A DNA stretch of 64,000 bases, taken from assembly GCF_018873765.1 (NCBI RefSeq), contig NC_057925.1, forward strand, positions 35,866,646 to 35,930,645. The letters run 5' to 3'. The DNA is from Telopea speciosissima (lineage: Eukaryota; Streptophyta; Magnoliopsida; Proteales; Proteaceae). The notes beneath the pieces were generated by a model. It searched no databases and was not told where the DNA came from. It saw nothing but the letters and a program-made list of their open reading frames with translations. Below are positions 48,225 to 60,305 of the stretch, one piece after another; within the stretch, counting starts at the first letter, position 1; each line of letters starts with the position of its first letter. The translations under genes were made by a program, and so were the position numbers.

Positions 48225-50643
48225 CTAATTCTGGCCACCGGAGGATGAAGCCTCTCTCTTAACCTCCGGAATAAACTCATCGTCATAACCGTTGTCATCA
48301 TCATCATCCTCATCGTCATCGTCATCGTCATCACTATCGTCATCATCATCATCATCGTCCTGTGTCACGGATGGAGATCGAAAGAGTCCTGCAGATGCTA
48401 ACTGCCTCCGGAGGTGCCTGTTCTCCTCCGAGTATTGCTAACAACGATTCCCAAAGAAGTCCCAGAATTCCCTCATCTCATTGAGCTGACCCCTCTAAAA
48501 TGGTAAAGGAACAAGATTACTTCAAGAGAGTAAGATTCCAAAGAAGGGAAAGGAGACGACAAAGGACACAGAAGAGAAAGTACTCACCAACCTCTAGATG
48601 TCATATGTCCGCTCCAGGAGTTCGGCATCCATGCTCGCCTGCATCCGACACATATCCGCATATCGTTCAACACTAATCTATTATGATGATACCAAACATG
48701 AAACAAGGGTCAGCGCCAAGACCAGGAAATCAATCATAAAAAAGGAAAGAAAAGGAAGAGGTAACATACTCCAACAAAAGGAATCGAGAGTCCCAGATCA
48801 TGATCAGAAGCCCAGCAAGCGGGGAGGACAGTCTAGAGATTGGTGTCAAATCTAGAAGGTATGATCCATCCCTGGTATCCTGGAATGAGATCACCCATTT
48901 ACGCGATAGGCAGACCAGCACCAGTAGCATGGGAGGGGGGAGAATTCACGCTGCAACCATGCGAAGGGGGCAATCCATACTCGCTAGGGATCAGACGATG
49001 ACCTGGATACTGCAGAAAAAAAAAAAAGAAGAAGAAGAAGAGATAAGATTGTCAATTTCAAGAAAAGGAGAAAAAATGCCACGAAGGGAGACAAGGTTCA
49101 AGAAAGCACTATGGGACCCTCCTGGGTCAAGTGAACACAGACTGTCTCCCGATAGAGGAAGTCTTGATAGTTCTGATCAGCCACGGTCATCTCCAATACT
49201 GGAATCCCGACCCTCAATTCCTCAATATCAGGGGACAAGAGAGGAGAATGCATATGAGAAGAAGGAGGTCGAGGCACTATCTGAGCAGAATGCCATTGAA
49301 GGGTTACCCTCTTCCCGAGATAAAGCTCAACCCCGGTCGAACCCTCGAAGGCTATCCTCCTCTAAACAAGCCCAGAGGCATACTAATACTCCTCCTAGTC
49401 ATCAGGATCATCAATCTGCTCCTCATCATAGTATTGCCAGTGGACCTGCCAACGAAATCAACTCAGTAAAGCCCATGCAAAGGGAGACCAATTCAAAAAA
49501 CACAGGAATGCCTAAAGAAGTTTCTTTTATGTTACCCAATTGACTGTCAAGTCATTGAGCTGGAGGCGCACTTGTAGCTCATCAATAAAGGAACACCCTG
49601 CCTTCCCCCAACGAGTCGCTCTGGGGATGTAGGGAGCTGCTTCATTAGGGAGACAAGGGGCATGAATCCCCAGGACTCCATAACACCATACCTGTCAATA
49701 AGAGAAGAAAGCGATATCAAGAACCAAAGAATGATTGAAGACCAAAGGAAAACCAAGGGAGCGAAGCATACCCAAAGAACATAGGCACAGTCAATACGGC
49801 CAGGCGCGCCGAAAGCAATGCGATCTAACATCTTCAAGAAGTGGGCGTAAGCAGACCCACCCCATTCGAAGGACTCTGTCTCTTCAAAATTTTCAAAGAA
49901 ACAGGCAAGGAAAGTATTTGTACGACCCTGTCCTTCACAGAAGAGGACAATGGAGACAAGATAAAGGAGAAAACTCCAAGCAGCTTGATCTAGTAACTCT
50001 TCAGGGGAGTTATCATCAATTACTCGGTTGTCCCACTCTTTCTTTAGAATGGTCAAGAGAATGACGCTGGAAGTCACCTTGAAACCTAGGAGGTCACTAA
50101 TTTCCCCGATAGATTTCATTTGGATTGAGGGAGTCAACGAGATAGGTCTCCTAGAGAAAGGGATCCCAGTGATCATAAAGAAATCTAAGGGAGTAATGGT
50201 TACCTCCCCAACAGGCAAAGGAAAGGTATGAGTCGACGGCCACCAATGGTCCGCGAGAGCATGAACTACTGGTGTATCAAGCTTTGGGGAGACTACCTGG
50301 GTAGTACGTCCAAGACCTGTCTGCTCCACTCTCTCCCTCATAGCAAGATGGAGTTGTCGGTACCATGATAACACATCATTAGTACATCAATATTTCTTAT
50401 AGCTGGGAGAATAAAGCTCCTACATAATAATGGGCAGAAATCAAGTACTAAATAGGACATGTGCTACATGAAAATGAAGAGAAGGCAACTACCACTTACC
50501 TTTTTGAGGGCCTGGCCCCAAATAGTACAACATTTGTGGAGGACCGTGTCTACCAGGATGCTGTCAGGATACCACTCTGCTTTTAGGTCGCAAGTCACCT
50601 CAGAGGAAGACGACAATGGCCTACCCCATTTTGATGAAGACAT
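48225..50643 (-). pseudogene. Antisense plant-mobile-domain gene, multi-exon, decayed
   Basis: On the minus strand an ATG at 50643 opens exon A (50643-50500), followed by exons B (50419-49772) and C (49691-49536), all phase 0 with GT-AG introns of 80 bp. Exon B carries the plant mobile domain (PMD) hallmark 'HWWPSTHTFPLPVGEVTITP' and 'WSFLLYLVSIVLFCEGQ'. Exon C reads 'VWCYGVLGIHAPCLP'. A fourth exon starts near 49464 and has stops, with later readable parts such as 'DIEELRVGIPVLEMTVADQN'. The frame ends in a serine- and aspartate-rich acidic tail with TAG at 48225. One TGA interrupts exon B near its start. PMD proteins are known in plant retroelements and DNA transposons and as the host proteins MAIN and MAIL1. 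This copy is antisense to the gypsy integrase and is probably dead. Confidence 0.72.
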
Positions 50644-50770
50644 GGAAAATGGCTAAACACGAGAAAAATGAGGAAAGACTAAAGAAGAGAGAGAAGAGAG
50701 AGGGCAGAGCTCTAAGTGGAAAACCTAAGGAGAGGAGGAGAGGGAAGTGAGAAATGAGGAGGACCCCCCT

Positions 50771-50780
50771 CCTTTTTATA
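50771..50780 (-). promoter_or_regulatory. TATA box of the antisense mobile-domain gene
   Basis: The minus strand reads TATAAAAAGG about 130 bp upstream of the ATG at 50643, with a CT-rich leader between. The spacing is right for a polymerase II promoter independent of the LTR. Confidence 0.6.
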
Positions 50781-50954
50781 GAAATTTCACGTCGGTGGTA
50801 CCGCGGAGCTGTGGGCACGCGCCTGGCGACGCAGCACGGTAGTGCCACGGTTCGACTGTGGCCCCGCACGGCACCACCGCGCAGACCCACGACCCCGCAT
50901 GGCACCATTGCATGAAATCGGTGGCCCCGCAAGCCAGTACTGCAAAAAAAATGG

Positions 50955-51465
50955 TTATGATGCCATCTCATCGCATAAAATGATCACGATGCCATCTCAT
51001 CGCACAATTTCAAAATTTGGTCCCAATCCATCTCATCGTACATTTTCTAAAATTTGGTCACGATGCCATCTCATCGTACGTCTTCTAAAATTTGGTCACG
51101 ATGCCATCTCATCGTACATTTTTAGAATTTTTCGGTCAAGATGCCATCTCATCATACAACTTCAAGATTGGTCAATGGTGCCATCTCATCATATGTTTTC
51201 AAATTTCGGTCACGATGCCATCTCATCGTACAATTACATTGGTCATGGTGCCATCTCATCATATGTTTTCAAAATTCGATCACGATGCCATCTCATCGTA
51301 CAATTTTAAAGTTCAGTCACGATGTCGTCTCATCGTACAATTTCAAAATTTGGTCACGATGCCATCTCATCGTACATTTTTAAAAATCGATCATGGTGTC
51401 ATCTCATTATATATTTTCAAAACTCGGTCGCGATTGCCATCTCATTATACCTTTCCGAGAGAAAT
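50955..51465 (+). repeat. ~37-bp tandem repeat, about 14 copies
   Basis: Each unit contains GATGCCATCTCATCGTAC followed by a variable AT-rich part and 'ttggtcac'. Units are 33-40 bp and diverged. Long open frames across it are by-products of the repetition. Confidence 0.92.
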
Positions 51466-51484
51466 TCAGTTACAATGCCTTTCC

Positions 51485-51690
51485 AATCAAACGATGCTCA
51501 AAAATAGATTTTCACAAAGCATCGCTCAAAACCAAAACTCTATTGAACGTTACTCAAAACTTTGTTGAGCGTTACTCAAAACCAAAGATCCCTGTCGAGC
51601 GTTGCTAAAAGTCAAAACCTCATTAAGCGATGCTACCGAGCATCGCTAAAAATCAGAATTCAGTAGAGCGTCGCTCAAAACCATTACCCG
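51485..51690 (+). repeat. ~33-bp tandem repeat
   Basis: Repeats of a unit around 'gagcgttactcaaaacc', about six diverged copies including 'gagcatcgctaaaaatc' and 'gagcgtcgctcaaaacc'. It directly follows the 37-bp family. Confidence 0.8.
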
Positions 51691-52195
51691 TTGTTATCCG
51701 ATTCTTGGATCGCCCATTGCCATTTGATCTGTTGATAACCCATTGTCATCCGATCCTTGGATCGCTCGTTGCCATTTGATCTGTTGATCACCCGTTGCCA
51801 TCCAATCCTTGGATCGCCCATTGAAATTTGATCTGTTGATCACTTGTTGTCATCCGATCCTTGGATCGCCCGTTACCATTCGATCTATTGATCACCCATT
51901 GTCATTTGATCCTTAGATCGCCCGTTGCCATTTGATCTATTGATCACCCGTTGCCATTTGATCTATTGATCACCCGTTGCCATTTTATCTGTTGATCACC
52001 CATTGCCATCCGATCCTTGGATCGCCCGTTACCATTCAATCTATTGACCACCTGTTGTCATCCAATCCCTGGATTGTCCGTTGCCATTTGATTTGTTAAT
52101 CACCCGTTGTCATCCGATCCTTGGATCACCCATTGCCATTTGGTCCTCAACCTCTCATTGACACCCGATCCTCTAGAATGACTGATTAAGCACCC
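51690..52195 (+). repeat. ~26/52-bp tandem repeat
   Basis: Alternating half-units 'gccatttgatctgttgatca' and 'catccgatccttggatcg', each followed by 'cccgttg', give a ~52-bp higher-order unit with about ten copies. Confidence 0.9.
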
Positions 52196-52200
52196 ATTGC

Positions 52201-52440
52201 TATCGGACGGTTTGTCGAGATAGGTTTTATCATTCAAAGTAAAAGATTTTCATCGGACGGTTACCGAGATAGGTTTTATCATTCAAAGCAAAAGGTTTTC
52301 ATCGGACGGTTTGCTGAGATAGGTTTATCATTCAAAAAAAAAGATTTCTCCAGACGCTTTGCCGAAATAGGTTTTATCGTTCCAAGTTCAAAAAAGTTTT
52401 GCCAAATGGTTTACTGAAATAGATTTTATCAGTTCACCTT
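52201..52440 (+). repeat. ~50-bp tandem repeat, five copies
   Basis: Units contain 'tcggacggtttgccgagat' and 'aggttttatcattcaaag'. The last two copies are more diverged. Confidence 0.88.
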
Positions 52441-53005
52441 TGAGCAAAGTGGCAAAACCAAGCGGTCTTTTGTCTTTGCCCTTCGGCTGTTGGCACAGGT
52501 CTTGGCCAAAGAGGGGAAAACTATAGACGCTGAATTTTTTCACCCCCCAGCAATGACGACAACCGAACGCGAAAGACTGGCAATGCCCTCTAAACCCTTT
52601 CTTCTTCAGAGTAACCCAGACACCCCCTGTTCCACCTCGAAGGCACCCACGGCCCCCTTGTATCCTCGGTGCGGCCTCACGCAAAAGACCTCGACCCCAC
52701 ACGGCTCCCCCGCAAGAAGCCATGGCCTAACAGTGCCACGCGTAGCCAAGGCACTACACGGCAACGCTGCACCCAGCTGCAGTGCTGCACGACAGTGCCG
52801 CGCTTGGCTGCGACGCCTCACGACAACACCGTACCCTGTCAGGAATCCACCCTACGGTTTGGAGCAGTGGTGCCGTGTCCCGAGTGGCAGCGCCATGGGG
52901 GACCCAAAATGTGATTTTTTTACCAAGTGGCGTCGCAAATTTCACCATGGCGTCGCCAGACGAGATTTTTTCCTATAAAAACCCCCCCTTCACCTCTCAT
53001 TTCAA
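52441..53005 (+). other. GC-rich interval with TATA-like motif before the satellite array
   Basis: This stretch is clearly more GC-rich than its surroundings and resembles the GC-rich stretch at 50800-50940 that lies upstream of the antisense gene. Near 52971 'cctataaaaacccc' faces right, into the satellite array. No gene is evident, and open frames in both strands reflect composition. It may be a promoter-bearing part of the gypsy element. Confidence 0.4.
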
Positions 53006-53008
53006 CAA

Positions 53009-56000
53009 GCTTCCTGATGAATATGGACATTTCGTAACCCGACATGGCTGTAAAGTGATAGAAGAAGTTGTTGTTTTCTATGCATAAGAACCATCTCATA
53101 TTATCGAAAATTTTTTATTTTGTGGGTAACTAGGTTCTGAAAAAGTCTTACTACACCCACTTGGACCATGTAGAGTCTCTCGACTGGCCATATAAGATTT
53201 GTACTTAAATCATCTAACCTTCCTAATGAACATGAACATTTCGTAATCCGACATGGCTGTAAACTGATAGAAGAAGTTGCGGCATTTCATGCATAAAAAC
53301 CAGCTCATATTACCAAAAAAGTTCTTATTTTTGGGTAACAAGGTTTTAAAAAAGTCTTATTACCCCTACTGCGACCGTGTAAAGTACCCCATCTCGACTG
53401 GCCATATAAGATTTGTACTTAAATCATCTAACCTTCCTAATGAATATGGACATTTTGTAATCCGACATGACTATAAACTGATAGAAGAAGTTACGACATT
53501 TCATGCATAAGAACCAGTTCATATTACCAAAAAATTCCTATTTTTTGGATAACAAGGTTTTGAAAATTCTTACTACCCCTACTTGGACTGTGTAAAGTAC
53601 CCCATCTCGACTGGCCATTTAAGATTTATACTTAAATCATCTAACCTTCCTAATGAATATGGACATTTCGTAACCCGACATGGCTGTAAACTGATAGAAG
53701 AAGTTGCGGCATTTCATACTTAAGATCCAGCTCATATTGTCGAAAAAATTTTATTTTTTGAGTAACAAGGTTCTGAAAAAGTCTTATTGCCCCTACTTAG
53801 ACTATGTAGGATACCCCATCTCGACTAGCCATATATGATTTGTACTTAAATCATCGAAGCATCCTGATGAATATGGACATTTCATAACCCGATATGGCTG
53901 TAAAGTTATAGAAGAAGCTACAGCATTTCATGCATAAGAACCAGCTTATATTATCAAAAAATTTCTATTTTGTGGGTTACTAGGTTCCGAAAAAGTCTTA
54001 CTACCCATATTTGTATCGTGTAGGGTACCTCATCTCAACTAGCCATATAAGATTTGTACTTACATAATCTAAGCGTCCTGATGAATATGGACATTTCACA
54101 ACCCAACATGGCTACAAAGTTATAGAAGGAGCTGCGGCATTCCATGCATAAGAACCAGCTCATATTACCGAAATTTTATTATTTTGTGGATAACTAGGTT
54201 TCGAAAAAGTCTTACTACCCCTACTTGGACCGTGTATGGTACCCCATCTCGACTAGCCATTTAAGTTTTGCATTTACATCATCTAAGCTTCCTGATGAAT
54301 ATGGACGTTCTGCTACCCGACATGGCTGTAATGTGATAGAAAAAGCTATGATAATCGATGCTTAAGAACTAGCGCATATTGTCAAAAAATTTATCTTATG
54401 CGTAACAAGGTTTGAAAAAATCTTTCTACCCCTACTTGGACCATGTATGGTACCCCATCTCGACTAGTCATACAAGATTTGTACTTACATCGTCTAAGCG
54501 TCCTGATGAATACGGACATTTAGCAACTAGACATGGTTCATTAGGCGGCTTAGATGATGTAAGTACCAATCTTATATGGCTATTCGAGATAGGGTACTAT
54601 ACACGGTCCAAGTAAGGGTAGTAAGCTTTTTTCGGAACCTTGTTACCCACAAAATAGAAATTTTTTGGTAATATGAGCTGGTTCTTATGCATGGAATGCG
54701 GCAACTACTTCTATCACTTTACAGTCATGTCGGATCGTAAAATATTCATATTCATCAGGACGCTAAGATAATTTAAGTATAAATCTTATATGGCTAGTCA
54801 AGATTAGGTACCCAACAAGGTCCAAATAGGGATAGTAAGACTTTTTCGGATACTTGTTACCAACACAATATAAAATTTTCAGCAATATGAGCTGGTTCTT
54901 ATGCATGAAATGTTGTAGCTTCTTCTATCACTTTACAGTCATGTCGGGTCACAAAATGTCTATATTTATTAGGACGCTAAGATGATTTAAGTACAAATCT
55001 AATATGACTAGTCAAGATGGGGTACCTCACACACTCCAAGTAGGGGTAGTAACACTTATTCGGAATCTTGTTACCCATAAAATAGAATTTTTTTGGCTAT
55101 ATGAACTGGTTCTTATGCATGGAATGCCGCAACTTCATCTATTACTTTACAGCCCTGTCTAATCGCGAAATGTCTATATTCATCAGGACGCTTAGATTCT
55201 ATAAGTACAAATCTTGTATGGCTAGTCGAGATGGGGTACCCTACACGGTCCAAGTAGGGGTAGAAAGACTTCTTCAGAACCTTCTTTTTTTTTTTTCTTC
55301 AGAACCTTGTTACCCATAAAATAAAAATTTTTCAGTAACATGCGATGATTCTTTTGCATGGAATGTCATAGCTTCTTCTATCACTTTACAGTCATATCAG
55401 GTTGCAAAATGTCTATATTCATCAGGATGCTTAGATGATTTAAGTACAAATCTTATATGGCTAGTTGAGATGGGATACCCTACACGCTCTAAGTAGGGGT
55501 AGTAACACTTTCTCAGAACCTTGTTACCCACAAAATAGAAATTTTTTGGCAATATGAACTGGTACTTATGCATGGAATGCCACAACTTCTTCTATCACTT
55601 TAGTAACCCAATATGGATGTAAAGTGATAGAAGAAATTGCGGCATTCCATGCATAAGAGTCAACACATATTGCCAAAAAAAATTTATTTTGTAGGTAACT
55701 AGGTTCCAAAAAAGTCTTACTCTTCTACTTGGACCATGTAGAGTACCCCATCTCAACTGGCCATATAAGATTATACTTTAATCATCTAACAGTCCTGATG
55801 AATATGAACATTTCACAACCCGACATGGCTGTAAACTAATAGAAGAAGTTACGGCGTACCATGAATAAGAACCAGCTCATATTGCTAAAAAATTTCTAAT
55901 TTTGGCGTAACAAGGTTCCGAAAAAGTCTTACTATCTCCAGATAGACAGTGTAGGATACCCCATCTTGACTAGCCATATGGGATTTGTACTTACATCATC

Positions 56001-58165
56001 TAAGCCTCCATATGAATATGGACATTTCATGACCCGACATAGCTGTAAAGTGATAGAAGAAGTTGTGGCATTCTATGCATAAGAACCAGCTCATATTGCC
56101 AAAATTTTCATATTTTGTGGGTAACAAGATTCCGAAAAATTCTTACTACCTAGACTTGGACCGTGTAGAGTACCCCATCTTGAGTGACTATATAAGATTT
56201 GTACTTAAATCATCTAACCTTCCTAATGAATATGAACATCTCGCAACCCGACATGGCTGTAAACTGATAGAAGAATTTGTAACATTCCATGCATAAGAAC
56301 TAGCTCATATTGCTGTAAAATTTCTATTTTTTTAGGTACAAGATTTCAAAAAAGTTTTACTACCCCTACTTGAACCATGTAGGGTAACTCATCTTGACTA
56401 GCCATATAAGATTTGTACTTAAATCATCGAAGCGTCTTGATGAATACGGACATTTCGTGACCCAACATGGCTGTAAAGTTATGAAAGAAGCTATGGCATT
56501 CCATGCATAAAAACGTGCTCATATTGCCAAAAATTTTCTATTTTGTGGGTAATTAGGTTCCAAAAAAGCCTTACTACCCCTATTTAGACCGTATAGGGTA
56601 CCCCATCTCGACTAGCCATATATGATTTGTACTTACATCATCTAAGCGTCCTCATGAATATGGACATTTTACGATCCGACATGGTTGTAAAGTGGTAGAA
56701 GAAGGTGCGTGCAGCATTCCATGCATAAGAATCAGCAGATATTGCCAAAATATTTCTATTTTGTGGGTAATAAAGTTCTGAAAAAGTCTTTCTACCCCTT
56801 CTTGGACCGTGTACGGTACCCCAGCTCAACTAGCTATATAAGATTTGTACGTACATCATCTAAGCTTCCTGATGAATATGGACATTTCGCGACCTGACAT
56901 GACTATATAATGTTAGAAGAAACTACAACATTCCATACATAAGAACAAAATCATATTACCGAAAATTTTCTATTTTGTGGGTAACAATGTTCCGAAAAAA
57001 TCTTACTACTCCTACTTGGATCATGTAGGGTACCCCATCTCGACTAGCCATATAAGATTTGTACTTACATCATCTAAGCTTTAAGATGAATATGAATATC
57101 TCGCGACCCGACATGACTGTAAAGTGATAGAAGAAGTTGTGGTATTCCATGCATAAAAATCAGCTCATATTACCAAATTTATTTTCTTGTGGGTAGAAAA
57201 GTTCTAAAAAAATCTTACTACACCTACTTGGACCATGTAGGGTTCCCCATCTCGAGTAGCCATATAAGATTTTTACTTACATCATCTAAGCGTTCTAATG
57301 AATGTGGACATTTTGAGATCCAACTTGGCTTTAAAGTGATAGAAGAAGCTACGGCATTCCATGTATAAGTACCAGCTCATATTACCAAATTTTTTTTATT
57401 TTGTGGGTAACAAAGTTCCGAAAAAGTCTTACTACCCCTACTTGGACCGTATAGGGTACCCCATCTTGACTAGCCATATAAGATATGTACTTACATCATC
57501 TAAGTTTCTTGATGAATATGAAAATTTCACAACCCGACATGCCTGCACAGTGATAGAAGAAGCTGCGACATTCTATGCATATGAACTAACTCATATTGCC
57601 AAAAAATTTCTATTTTATGGGTAAAAGGTTTCGAAAAAGTCTTACTACCCCTATTTGGACCATGTAGGATACCTCATCTCGACTAGCCATATAAGATTTG
57701 TGCATACATCATTTAAGCGTCCTGATGAATATGGACATTTTACGACCCGACATGGTTGTAAAGTGATAGAAGAAGCTACGACATTCCATGCATATGAACC
57801 AGCTCATATTGTCGAAAATTTTTTACTTTATAGGTAACAAGGTTCCGAAAAAATATTTCTACCCCTACTTGGACCGTATAAGGTACCCCGTCTCTACTAG
57901 TCATATAAGATTTGCATTTACCTCATTTAAGCGTCTTGATAAATATGGACATTTTGCGACTCAAAATGACTATAAAGTGATAGAAGAAGCTGCTGCATTC
58001 CATGCATAAGTACTAGCTCATATTGCCAAAAGTTTTCTATTTTTTGGGTAGCAAAGTTCTGTAAAAGTCTTACTACCCATACTTGGACCGTGTAGGATAC
58101 CTCATCTCAACTAGCCATATAAGATTTGGTCTTATTACCCCTACGGTCCAAGTAGGGATAGTAAG
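53009..58165. repeat. Satellite array, ~213-214-bp monomer, about 24 copies
   Basis: The marker 'gatgaatatggacatttc' recurs at spacings of 209-214 bp (atatgg-equivalents at 53021, 53230, 53444, 53657, 53871, 54085, 54299 and 54510). Each monomer also has 'tgtaaa.tgatagaagaag', 'ttccatgcataagaaccagc', 'tactacccctacttggacc' and 'ccatctcgactagccatat'. Monomers differ from each other by an estimated 10-20%. Orientation is forward at 53009-54542 and from 55609 on, with an inverted block between. The last piece, 58143-58164, is again inverted. Frames of about 77 codons recur per monomer. Confidence 0.93.
54543..55608 (-). repeat. Inverted block of five satellite monomers
   Basis: Here all markers occur as reverse complements ('cttagatgatgtaagtacc', 'cttctatcactttacagtc'). 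The length, about 1066 bp, equals five monomers. At the right junction 'gcatggaatgccacaacttc' and the following bases meet their own inverse copy (55570-55652), forming a long near-palindrome around ~55611. Confidence 0.9.
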
Positions 58166-60111
58166 ATTATATATATATGGATATAGTTTTACCTTGTGCA
58201 GTCCCAACCAGGTATGGTGTTTTGGGGTCGTTTCACCCCCTGTATTTCTTTCATAACTTCATATGTTTGTTATCATCAAAACCAACTTAGAAGTTTTGGC
58301 ATTTTTTCAAAAAATGTAATGCAGTTTTACTTATGGATGGTTTCCCTTCTTCTTTGATACATAATCTTACAAGTTAGAATAGTATGTTATTTTTGTGTGT
58401 TTTGTTTAATTGATTCATGATTCTCATACACATTAACTTATTTATATATGTTATGTGGTGATAATTCATGGGTTCACATCTTTGGATGTTTCAAAATGTT
58501 GCCATGCATATATGATAAGAGGTTCATACTTTTTTCACATATTCTTGTTTTCACGCTCATTTTCAAGATTTATATGTTGCATGTTTATGTATTATATACA
58601 TCATCTATCCATGTCTTTCTTATATGATGTTTCTCACTGTTTTATGATTCTCACTAATGTAATATGTGCTCTTAACATTTCTACGGGGTTTAGCCTTGAC
58701 TTTTAAATCATGTTTTTAATGTCTTTTATTGTGTTCTCACATTGATTTTATCTTAAAATATTTTTCTTATTTTTAAGAATTTTTCTAGGTCTTTCTAGGC
58801 TTGTTTTAGCCCTAACATGAGCCTTTTAGTAATTTTATTATATCTTATCATGCACAAATTTCCTTACATATTTTTTTTGTGTTAGGTCATAAAATTAAGT
58901 TATTCCTACTGTCTTAGGGTCTAATTAGCCTCATTAGAATTTTCTTTATTTTTTCATGCATTTAGGGTTAGGTTTTAAGTCCTCCCATGGTCATGTTGTA
59001 CATCTTATTTAAATTCAATATTCTAAACTTTACTTTGCTATAAAAGAGAATTTGGGGAAGATGTCGAGAGAATTTTGACCCCCCCATGCATTGTGCTACC
59101 TTGGTGCGAAGCATCATTGAAGGCCTCTTAGTCCCCTATGGTTCTCTAATCATCTCTCTAATGATGATGGAGGTGTAATGGTAGTTTGATGTTTGGGATG
59201 TTGACTTGGAATTGCCACCTAAATTAGGGTCTAGAACTCATTGATGTCTCCCCCCATTTGGGATGAGAGCTATGTTTGACAAAATATTGGATAAGGCAAG
59301 GTTCTACACCCCACAGTTCAGGGTAAGTCCCAATTTATGTATTGGGAAGGTCTTAGGCACCCAAACCCCTGGCCAATGGCTTGTCTCTATTTTATGTAGA
59401 CCATTCCCAAGTTTAATTAGTATCACTAACTAATCCTAGATACTTATTACTTAAAGATAATGCTGCTTGAATTTGAATGCTAGCTACTATGTATGTATGC
59501 AAAGAATTATACGAGGATAAAACAAGGTTGTTATAAATATGATCGTGCCAAAGCTGTAACGACCGCAATCCACTAGACCTGGCCGGATCCTTAATCACCA
59601 GACTTGGCTGGGACTGCATAGGACAAAACCACAACTATCATCCATATCGGTACAAAAGTTGGGTTGTGTCATTATATGAAAATGAATGGGTCCTATTACC
59701 CAAACAACACAGTTCATCTAGTTTATTAATCATATTAATACATCATAAGACTTTTAAAGAAACAGGGTTAATATGTCCATTCCATTCTATCATTACCAAG
59801 GTTACAAATACTACAAAACATGGTTTGGAACTAATGACATTTAAAATAAAACCTTAGATTGTTTAGTTACATCCACATTCATATGAGATACATCATAACA
59901 TAATATTTATAGATGTCCAGTAAAAATTGCAAATAAAAGACATCTAGGTCTCATCAGTCCTGACAACTCCTTTGCCCTTATCTGCACGGCTATCATCTAT
60001 TTCAAAAGAATAAACAACAAGGTATAATCTAAAAGCCCAGTGATTGCAACATATATAACCATTCTAGTTATCTATTTTCTATAAATTTTAAGTGTTTAAA
60101 CATTTAAATAC
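58166..60111. other. AT-rich, LTR-like region without genes
   Basis: From 58166 to about 59030 the sequence is AT-rich and unassigned. A TATA-like 'tgctataaaagagaa' is at about 59037. About 59190-59400 has a style seen in gypsy LTR ends. Near 59555 'tgtaacgaccgcaatcc' resembles the TGTGACGACCC end at 8810, which suggests another LTR of that type on the minus strand, running right. No coding domain found. Confidence 0.35.
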
Positions 60112-60124
60112 TCATCCACACATT

Positions 60125-60305
60125 TATTTTTGCTAAAGAGGAAACCCTTGAACTTGCTCGGGTTTACGGTTCAGGCCCTAGGAAAGACCTGGTTACATAA
60201 AGCCTACCCCTATCCCGTGAAACGCTTCATTCGAGAGAACTCGAACCTGGGACCTCGTGAACGAAGCACATCATTCTAAACCAGCCGAGCAAACCCACAG
60301 GGGGT
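60125..60305 (-). mobile_element. tRNA-derived SINE
   Basis: On the minus strand an A-box-like TTTGCTCGGCTGG (about 60293-60281) precedes a B-box GGTTCGAGTTC (60247-60237), giving polymerase III promoter spacing, and the element ends 'tagcaaaaata'. It is flanked by near-identical 13-bp copies TCATCCACACATT (60112-60124) and TCACCCACACATT (60306-60318), a target duplication with one mismatch. Length 181 bp. Confidence 0.8.

Noticed and set aside
48122-48355. Methionine/threonine-rich minus-strand frame
   Set aside because: It is the out-of-frame reading of the GAT/GAC run encoding the aspartate-rich tail of the antisense mobile-domain gene.
51141-51608. Long frames with repeated 'PSHRTF' or 'AISSY'
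   Set aside because: By-products of the 37-bp tandem repeat, open in several phases at once.
52388-53087. Frames of 100-160 residues on both strands
   Set aside because: GC-rich composition with few stops; no recognised domain and mutually overlapping frames.
53009-58165. CRISPR-like array
   Set aside because: Monomers are head-to-tail satellite copies without unique spacers, in a plant nuclear context.
60237-60293. tRNA gene
   Set aside because: A and B boxes are present but no cloverleaf stems, and SINE borders with target duplications explain it.
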